Source: Taibaiella sp. (GTDB lineage Bacteria > Bacteroidota > Bacteroidia > Chitinophagales > Chitinophagaceae). From it: a stretch of DNA of 64,000 nt. The translations under genes and the position numbers were made by a program. The first letter of the stretch is position 1, and the number at the start of each line of letters is the position of its first letter. Shown here piece by piece: positions 58,073-64,000 of the stretch. The stretch covers positions 124,001 to 188,000 of the forward strand of contig JAHBTQ010000004.1 in assembly GCA_019638495.1 (NCBI GenBank). Reading direction: 5' to 3'. The notes beneath the pieces are model-generated. The model was given only the letters and a program-made list of their open reading frames with translations. It searched no databases and was not told the origin of the DNA.

Positions 58073-58708
58073 CTACACGTGAAAATACGAGCGATACCAT
58101 TCCGTTTCGTGATGATCTATTTTGGTAGTGTCAACAATATGAGCAGGGTCTAACTTATTATAAAGGAGCTCAAGCGAAGCAAAATCGCGCTGGCTGATGA
58201 CCTTAATCCCGTGCCGCATCAGCTGGGCGGCACAGACTCCCGCGCCTACCTGGTACACTTTATTTTCTGCAAACCTGTTACCATCGTAGATCACCTGGCT
58301 GCCGCATGCGGCACTGATATCCATTAATACTGCAAGTTCAATTTCATTTTGTTGCGCAATCTCCAACATCCTTTCAGACGCTTTTATCATTCCGGCACTC
58401 CAGTCTACGCCGGTCTCCGTCAAAACTTGCGCCCTGCCCTCGAGGACATCAAGACCCGAGCCACCATGTATATCGCACATCTCGCGCGGGGAGCCGAACG
58501 AAAAATCTTCAGGGCAGAACTTAGTTATGCTGACAGTGGGGTACGTAAATAATTTCAACGCGGATGGGTATGTACCATTAGCCGTACCGTCATACCCACA
58601 GGTTATACCTGCAAGGCAGGCGCTCATCAAAATGCGCAGCGGTTGCTCTGCGGTGGGCTGGCGTAAGGAACGGATATATAATTGGTCTGTCATAGCGTTT
58701 TTTTGCAA
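58073..58708 (-). CDS. DUF523-family protein
   Basis: 211 residues. DUF523 marks: LRILMSACLAGITCGYDGTANG near the start, KFCPEDFSFGSPREMCDIHGGSG, and ISAACGSQVIYDGNRF, with conserved Cys in each (possible metal or Fe-S site). The tail ends with IVDTTKIDHHETEWYRSYF. An inner ATG at 58693 (MTDQLY) is a possible start. Function of the family unknown. Divergent from the TPR kinase, with 62 bases between. Confidence 0.82.
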   Translation of the reverse strand: MQKNAMTDQLYIRSLRQPTAEQPLRILMSACLAGITCGYDGTANGTYPSALKLFTYPTVSITKFCPEDFSFGSPREMCDIHGGSGLDVLEGRAQVLTETGVDWSAGMIKASERMLEIAQQNEIELAVLMDISAACGSQVIYDGNRFAENKVYQVGAGVCAAQLMRHGIKVISQRDFASLELLYNKLDPAHIVDTTKIDHHETEWYRSYFHV

Positions 58709-58770
58709 GGTACGACGAATGCAATAGCGTCACCTTTCAAATGTTGGCCATCCATTACTAATTTAGCACG

Positions 58771-60726
58771 GTGCGCGGACTACTAACCATTTGCTTGCTC
58801 ATACTGTCATTTTCGGCAACTGCCAGAAAAGAGGGGCAGGCGCGCATAGATTCGTTATTGGCGGAGCTTCCCACAGCAACGAGCGATACCATTCGGGTGA
58901 AATTCCTCAACAACATTTCTTCAGAATATTCGATCGTAGATCCCGAGGCAGGATTGAAATATGCTGAACAGGCGCTATCAGAAGCCTGTAAGCAAGGTTT
59001 CAAACCCGGGATTGCAATGGCACATTATAATTATGCGCTGAACTATCACGAGAGGGGCAATCTATCCGAGGCAATAACGCATTATACAGCCGCGCTAAAA
59101 TCGTTCGAGGAACAAAACAAACCGGAAAAGGCGGCTGTTATCTATACTACGATAGCAGGCTTGTATAACGCGCAGGGTGAAACAAAGAAAGCAAAGGAAA
59201 TGCTGTTGAGTTCCCTGGCCCTGAAGACAAAACTGGGAGACACCGACGAAACAGCATTCGACCTTTCAACCCTCGGGGAGATATATGGACGGGAAAAGGA
59301 CAGCGCAACCGCACTGGGCTACCTAAGGCGGGCAGAAAGCATCTTCCTGAAAAAGGGGCTCCACTATGAACTGGGAAGCGTCTACACAAACTTTGCCAAT
59401 ACCTATTCACATAGCTACGACTTCTCCCATGCGCTGGAATATCATGTGCGTGCCACACAAGAGTTCAGGATGGCAGACAATGTGCAGGGACAGGTGATTA
59501 GCATGGGCAATGTTGGCGGCGTTTACCTGGGCATGGCACAATTAGAAGCCGCCGCTGATGGCACCGGCAGCATGGGCAACGAGACGCAACGAGGACTGGT
59601 ACCCGGTGGAAAGATCGCCAATGCGCGGAAAGCTATCGAATATTTCGAAAACGCCGTGCAACTGGCAAGCAAGGTGGGCCTGCTGGATGAGGTAGTAGGG
59701 TTTGCAGAGGGGCTTGCGGAGGCATATTCGCTTGTAGGTGATAATGCCCGTGCACTTGAAGCCTACAAACAATTCTCCAAGGCAAAAGACTCGCTGAATG
59801 CACGCGCTAACAATGAGCGGTTACTGATGCTGGAGACCAGGTTTGAAACGAGGGAAAAAGATAAACAGATAGCCTATCAGAAACACCAACTGGAATATAA
59901 CCGAAATCTGAACCTGCTGCTTGGTGTTAGCATACTGCTGGCGGTGACAATTGCCATATTGATTTACGCCAGCCAGCGTAAAACGTCGCGACTCAACCGG
60001 GAAATATCTGCCAGGAAAGCAGAACTGGAACAACTGAACGAGGTGAAGAACAAGCTTTTCGGTGTAATAAGTCATGACCTGCGCACACCGGTGAACTCGT
60101 TGATAACCTTTACCCAATTGCTGGAGCACGGGAATCTGCCACAGGAAAAACTGATCGCCTATACCTCTACCCTGAAGGGTACGCTCACCCAAACTGCGGG
60201 CCTGATGGAAAACCTGCTCAACTGGGCTCGCACGCAGATGCAGGGGTACAAACCTGTTTTAGAACGGTTTGACCTGGCTGATGTGGCGCAAAAGGTTATG
60301 GAACTGCAGCAGGGCGACGCGATGAAAAAGGAATTGAACCTAAACAATTTTGTGCCAACAGGCAGCCTGGTGATAGGCGACATCAACATGACCGAACTGC
60401 TTCTGCGCAACCTGGTGAGCAATGCAATAAAATATACAGCCACTGGTGGTAACATCGAAATGGAAGCCACACACCAAGGTGCATACTACTATCTGACTAT
60501 GCGAGACACCGGAAAGGGTATGACGCCGGAAGTTGTTTCACAATTCAATAATGGCGGAGAACCAAAGGCCTTCCAGAGCACGCCGGGAACAAATAAAGAG
60601 CATGGCACCGGCCTGGGACTAATGTTATGTAAAACATTTGCTACACTAATGAATGGGAAGATAACGGCCACAAGTGAAATGGGAAAAGGAAGCACCTTTA
60701 TCCTACAAATACCTGCCTCGGAATAG
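58771..60726 (+). CDS. TPR sensor histidine kinase
   Basis: 651 residues from a GTG start (MRGLLTICLLILSFSATA is a good signal peptide; stop codons precede it in frame). TPR-like repeats (about 30-345), one membrane helix (NLNLLLGVSILLAVTIAILIYA, about 374-395), coiled coil, HisKA (LFGVISHDLRTPVNSLITFTQLL, His about 434) and HATPase (NLVSNAIKYTATGG, RDTGKGM, GTGLGLMLCKTFA). Same overall plan as 2128-4140 but with classical HisKA. Convergent with the damaged LytTR regulator, its likely partner; their stops abut. Confidence 0.92.
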   Translation: MRGLLTICLLILSFSATARKEGQARIDSLLAELPTATSDTIRVKFLNNISSEYSIVDPEAGLKYAEQALSEACKQGFKPGIAMAHYNYALNYHERGNLSEAITHYTAALKSFEEQNKPEKAAVIYTTIAGLYNAQGETKKAKEMLLSSLALKTKLGDTDETAFDLSTLGEIYGREKDSATALGYLRRAESIFLKKGLHYELGSVYTNFANTYSHSYDFSHALEYHVRATQEFRMADNVQGQVISMGNVGGVYLGMAQLEAAADGTGSMGNETQRGLVPGGKIANARKAIEYFENAVQLASKVGLLDEVVGFAEGLAEAYSLVGDNARALEAYKQFSKAKDSLNARANNERLLMLETRFETREKDKQIAYQKHQLEYNRNLNLLLGVSILLAVTIAILIYASQRKTSRLNREISARKAELEQLNEVKNKLFGVISHDLRTPVNSLITFTQLLEHGNLPQEKLIAYTSTLKGTLTQTAGLMENLLNWARTQMQGYKPVLERFDLADVAQKVMELQQGDAMKKELNLNNFVPTGSLVIGDINMTELLLRNLVSNAIKYTATGGNIEMEATHQGAYYYLTMRDTGKGMTPEVVSQFNNGGEPKAFQSTPGTNKEHGTGLGLMLCKTFATLMNGKITATSEMGKGSTFILQIPASE

Positions 60727-61476
60727 CTATTTAAGTGTTGTACGGCTTACAATATTCCTATTCACTACTTTCTCCAGCAACTCCTGTCTGAATGACTGAC
60801 TGAGCGGTAGCACAAACCTATCGGCTATGCGGATCTCCTCGGCAGAGATGGCAGAGATGTGATCGTGATTGATGATATATTGTTTATGGATCCTCGTGAA
60901 ATGTGCTGGTGGCAGCTGGGCTTCCAGGTTTTTCAGATTCACCAGTGTTATGTGTCGCCTATCGGCGGTGGTATAAATTTTCGAGAAATTGCCCATGCTC
61001 TCTATATAGGCTACTTCAGCATATTGCAGCTTCACAAGGTCGTTCGACTCGCGTATAAAGAAGTGATCATCCCTGGCAGCGCCCTGCTCTTGTAGAGGCA
61101 CTGCGGCAGCAGACCGCTTCAGCTCTATGTATTCTATTGCCTTCTGGGCAGATTTTAACACTCGCTCAAAGGTTACAGGCTTCACCATAAAATCGATGAC
61201 GTCTAGGTTTTAGCTATCAAGTGCGTATTCGCTGTGCGAGCTCACAAATACGAAAACCGGTGCCTTTTTCAAGCTCTTTAACAGACTAATACCGGTAAGC
61301 TCCGGCATTTCTATGTCAGAGAAAACTATATCAACATTTTCGGACTCGAGGACTCCTAAAGCTTCCAGGCCATTTTCACAAACAGCCACCACCTGAAGGC
61401 CGGGCACCTTGCGAAGGAATAATTCCATCACGTCGCGCTCCAGCATATTATCGTCAACAACCAGACAACTGTACAT
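60727..61476 (-). pseudogene. LytTR response regulator split by an in-frame stop codon
   Basis: 250 codons in one frame, with a TAA at 61210-61212. The first half (61210-61476) is a receiver: VVDDN, Asp in VDIVFSDIEMPELTG, and VSSHSEYALDS just before the stop. The second half continues in the same frame: NLDVIDF then MVKPVTFERV (the receiver's Lys) and a LytTR domain (about residues 150-245; FTRIHKQYIINHDHISAISAEEI). A Tyr at the stop would restore the usual ALDSYxxDVxDFxVKP. An internal ATG at 61188 could start the LytTR half. The split may be a real nonsense mutation or a sequence error. Confidence 0.85.
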
Positions 61477-61625
61477 ATTACCTACCCTTTTTATCCCCGG
61501 TTAACCCAAGATAGTGCTTTCATCAACTATTTACCCCATTTCATCAACTTCCGCCGGAAAGCGCCCCTGCACCGATGCATTTTTACAGTGCAAACCAAAA
61601 TTATCCAAAAATAAACGTCACAGGT

Positions 61626-62765
61626 ATGAAAAACACAGGCAACACAAACTTCATATTAACAGGGGCTACCGGCATATTGGGCTCACATATTCTGTACGAG
61701 CTGATGCTGACGATACACAACAGCGGATACTGCGGCGAAATAGTGTTACCCATCCGCGCAAAAAAGGAAATGACCAGCAGGATGCGCTTTGAGGAGCTCT
61801 TCACTGAAGACATGACGCCTGACTACCTGAAAGAAGTGGATACCGACCGAATATGCAGGGAACACATAACCATCGTTGACTTCGATCTTCGATACAGCAA
61901 GGACGTCGACATCCTTCCTTCATTGAAATCAGGTAAATATACACTGATACACTGCGCAGCATCGGTGAACCTGGGAACCAACGCTTATGCATTCGAAGAG
62001 ATAAGGCACAACAACTATCTCGGAACACTGAACCTCATACATAGCCTGCATAGCCGGTTGGAAAAGGTTAGCTATGTCAGTTCAGCTTTTTCGCTGAGCA
62101 GCCGCGACGGACAAATAACCAACGAGCGCGAAAACGAAGACTATCGCAACCACTATGAGAAATTCAAAGTGCAAACCGAACAGGAGATTGTGCAAATATG
62201 CGAAGCATACGGCCTGGCCTTGCAAATAACACGACCAAGTATTATATGCGGTCGCCTGGTAGACTACCCACATCACGTAATACCAAAGTTTCTCGTCTTC
62301 TACTTGTTCGGAGCATTTTTTTACCGGGCAAAGCAGCACTACGGTAACCAACACATACGCATCCTGATGAATGCAACGTCCGGGTTGAACATTGTACCGG
62401 TAGACTATGCAGCCAAGGCAATAGTGCGCGCACTGGCAACGGACATTAAAGAACTGAACATTGTAAGCAGGAAGAACCTTCCGAACACATTTACCATACC
62501 TACGATGCTCAGATTGGTGGGCTGGCAGAACTACGAATTCCGCGAGCAGGTGCCCGCAGACATGAACGCGGTGGAGAAACTCTACTATAAAACTGTGGGC
62601 CCTCAACTGAATAACTACCTGGCCACTCCTGATAATGGCGATGGATTCAATACAGATACGCTCAACTGGCTGATGGAGGACATCGGCGAACCTAATGTGG
62701 AGGCCCATTTCCAGTCTCTTTGCACCTACGCAGTAGAGCGTCAGTTCACCAACCTATTAGCGTAA
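61626..62765 (+). CDS. SDR-type reductase/epimerase (NAD-binding, fatty-acyl or thioester reductase-like)
   Basis: 379 residues from ATG 61626. Extended SDR: TGATGILGSHILYEL with Gly-rich loop (13-19), then LIHCAASVNLGTN, NNYLGTLNLIHSL, YVSSAFSLSSRDG and NHYEKFKVQTEQEI, where the usual YxxxK appears as YEKFK. ITRPSIICGR and the substrate region NIVPVDYAAKAIVRA follow. The form is like Male-sterility/NAD_binding_4 thioester reductases. Coupled with the next gene (TAA directly followed by ATG), so both act in the same biosynthetic step. Confidence 0.85.
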   Translation: MKNTGNTNFILTGATGILGSHILYELMLTIHNSGYCGEIVLPIRAKKEMTSRMRFEELFTEDMTPDYLKEVDTDRICREHITIVDFDLRYSKDVDILPSLKSGKYTLIHCAASVNLGTNAYAFEEIRHNNYLGTLNLIHSLHSRLEKVSYVSSAFSLSSRDGQITNERENEDYRNHYEKFKVQTEQEIVQICEAYGLALQITRPSIICGRLVDYPHHVIPKFLVFYLFGAFFYRAKQHYGNQHIRILMNATSGLNIVPVDYAAKAIVRALATDIKELNIVSRKNLPNTFTIPTMLRLVGWQNYEFREQVPADMNAVEKLYYKTVGPQLNNYLATPDNGDGFNTDTLNWLMEDIGEPNVEAHFQSLCTYAVERQFTNLLA

Positions 62766-63872
62766 ATGATCACCTCTACAAAACAGATGTATATGAACAG
62801 CAGCCTGAAAACACTTGCCGAAATTCTTCCCGGCGTAAATGAGGGAGACCTGCTTTTGTCCCTAAAAGAGCCGGTAATGCACGTTTTTGACGCGATAATT
62901 GTGCGTGAACGGCTGGAACAGTGGTTCGGAATTGACATTCCTGACTCCCGGTGGAACAACTTCACAACCCTTGCCGAGGCCATTGAATACTGCAGGGAAC
63001 AATCGGTAACCTCGGACAGCAACCCATGTATGCGCATCCACAAGATAGGGCTGCCGCAGATGGCTAACCGGGCCCTTTCTGAGAACTGGCTGCTTAAGGA
63101 GATTGGCGATATGCACTGGGAAATGCTAAGTAGAGGACTGGGGCAGCCATCATCTGAAATTGCAGATACATCGGGCAACAGACTGTATGCAGCTTTTGTT
63201 CGCATAAAATATTCACTATCTGCGCTGAATCACTTTACAGAGAATGAGACCCTGGGGCTGGCGGGCACCATGACGCGATTCAAGGAATGTGCTTACATGA
63301 GCCGGATAGCCGGCACTTGTGGCGACAAGCGCATAAGCGCCTCGCTGATGACAAGCTTCCTGGCACGAAGAGACAACAACAACGCACGCATCGAGCGCAG
63401 CATGCCCGCACTGGCCACGAACAGGATAGCGAAAGTAGCACAGGTGCCCGAAATGTTCTCCGAATACAGGGAGATAAAGAAAGGCCTGGCAAACGAGATA
63501 ATTTCCGGCGACTACAAGTTCAAAATAACTGATGAAACGCTGGAACAAATGGAACACAGCATAAACCCTCACTTTGAGATAAACGGAGCCGGCCTGCTAT
63601 ACTTTGCCAGCTACCCCATCATTGCCGACCGCTGTGCAACAAAATTCTTCAGAGGCACATTGGGGATGCATGACTTTGACAAGATCTATCATACCATACA
63701 TAGGGACATCTTCTATTTTGCAAACTGCAATGCTGATGACGAAATTGTGATTTCGCTGAATGCTGCCGAACAACTGAATGAGCATGAAGTGCAACTGACC
63801 ATGTCTATGCATCGGAAATATGACGGCCAACTCATGGCCAGGATCCTGACCGTGAAACAGAAGAAGAGTTGA
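62766..63872 (+). CDS. Pnap_2097/LnmK-like biosynthesis protein with carrier-like N-terminus
   Basis: 368 residues, start directly after the SDR stop. Residues about 10-80 resemble an acyl carrier protein (LLSLKEPVMHVFDAIIVRERLEQWFGIDIPDSRWNNFTTLAEAIEYC), but the usual DS before the helix is HV, so the phosphopantetheine Ser is missing. The rest matches the Pnap_2097/LnmK double hot-dog group: KIGLPQMANRALSENWLLKEIGDMHW, GNRLYAAFVRIKY, RISASLMTSF, INPHFEINGAGLLYFASYPIIADRCA. Related enzymes act as acyltransferase/decarboxylase in polyketide-type clusters. Identification from memory; activity unproven. Confidence 0.72.
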   Translation: MITSTKQMYMNSSLKTLAEILPGVNEGDLLLSLKEPVMHVFDAIIVRERLEQWFGIDIPDSRWNNFTTLAEAIEYCREQSVTSDSNPCMRIHKIGLPQMANRALSENWLLKEIGDMHWEMLSRGLGQPSSEIADTSGNRLYAAFVRIKYSLSALNHFTENETLGLAGTMTRFKECAYMSRIAGTCGDKRISASLMTSFLARRDNNNARIERSMPALATNRIAKVAQVPEMFSEYREIKKGLANEIISGDYKFKITDETLEQMEHSINPHFEINGAGLLYFASYPIIADRCATKFFRGTLGMHDFDKIYHTIHRDIFYFANCNADDEIVISLNAAEQLNEHEVQLTMSMHRKYDGQLMARILTVKQKKS

Positions 63873-63878
63873 CCCGGT

Positions 63879-64000
63879 CTACCCGCCTATCGTCACCAGT
63901 TTTTCATCTATTGTGTTATTCGCATCGTCATGCAGTCTCACCCGATAGATACCGGCAGGATCGCGTTTTGAGTAGAACTCAACCACAACCGCCGACCCGT
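63879..64000 (-). CDS. C-terminal end of a secreted protein (5-prime part outside window)
   Basis: The last 40 codons of a reverse-strand gene: GSAVVVEFYSKRDPAGIYRVRLHDD ... DEKLVTIGG then TAG. The pattern PAGIYRVRL ... KLVTIG resembles the last strands of a T9SS sorting or Ig-like domain. Too short to name. Confidence 0.55.
   Translation of the reverse strand, partial: GSAVVVEFYSKRDPAGIYRVRLHDDANNTIDEKLVTIGG

Overview
The window reads as chromosomal DNA of a Bacteroidota bacterium, most likely a member of Chitinophagaceae or a close relative. The signs are secreted proteins with C-terminal sorting (type IX secretion) tails, LytTR response regulators paired with TPR or propeller sensor kinases, Bacteroidota domain families (DUF2807, DUF2490, DUF2147, DUF922, DUF420), -7 promoter boxes of the form TAnnTTTG, few Shine-Dalgarno sites, and a tRNA gene without encoded CCA. 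Most of it is housekeeping and signalling sequence with good coding density. There is no CRISPR array, rRNA operon, recognisable insertion sequence or complete prophage.

Layout. 1-4.2 kb: the start of a glycine-rich secreted protein, then a LytTR regulator and its TPR kinase. 4.4-13.1 kb: a geranylgeranyl-reductase-like flavoprotein, argS, a WxxGxW-repeat protein, a two-gene periplasmic folding/redox operon (thioredoxin-like protein and PPIase), a GlsB/YeaQ-type membrane protein and an unknown secreted protein. 13.1-13.9 kb: a broken tRNA-Arg copy carrying two 20-bp palindromes, a small GIY-YIG protein, then an intact tRNA-Arg(TCT). 13.9-20.8 kb: thiF/moeB-like and thiH, an NHL-repeat secreted protein, a CHAD protein and a PolX/PHP protein with a degraded polymerase site. 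21-26 kb: an orphan HTH protein, two secreted proteins, an O-methyltransferase and a Crp/Fnr regulator. 26.2-31.7 kb: a 35-codon ORF copying the end of DnaG, a 4-TM protein, an AlgI/AlgJ-like O-acetylation pair and dnaG. 32-37.4 kb: an RluB/RsuA-type pseudouridine synthase with a long repetitive tail, an amidohydrolase and small envelope proteins. 37.4-41.7 kb: a cytochrome oxidase assembly operon (cyoE, two subunit III genes, subunit IV, SCO, DUF420) without coxA/coxB. 42-47.7 kb: a second NHL protein and a propeller kinase with a LytTR regulator. 48-52.2 kb: a receiver protein, HEAT membrane protein, family 2 glycosyltransferase and convergent YaiO-like outer-membrane protein, probably one exopolysaccharide module. 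52.2-57.5 kb: repeat-rich spacer, a DUF922 protein, a TauE/SafE half-transporter, asnS, a hybrid kinase and a small membrane protein. 57.5-61.5 kb: Hsp20, a DUF523 protein, and a TPR kinase next to a LytTR regulator interrupted by an in-frame stop. 61.6-64 kb: a reductase-type SDR coupled to a Pnap_2097/LnmK-like protein, then the tail of a reverse-strand secreted protein.

The least ordinary items are the tRNA-Arg/GIY-YIG unit, the DnaG-tail ORF coupled to a membrane-protein gene and conserved at protein level, the nonsense codon splitting a response regulator, and two enzymes whose catalytic or carrier residues are replaced (PolX; the carrier-like part of the Pnap_2097 protein). Starts were moved inward from the longest ORF where a signal peptide, a promoter box or a terminator made the longer form unlikely. 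All functional names come from reading motifs by eye; no database search was run.
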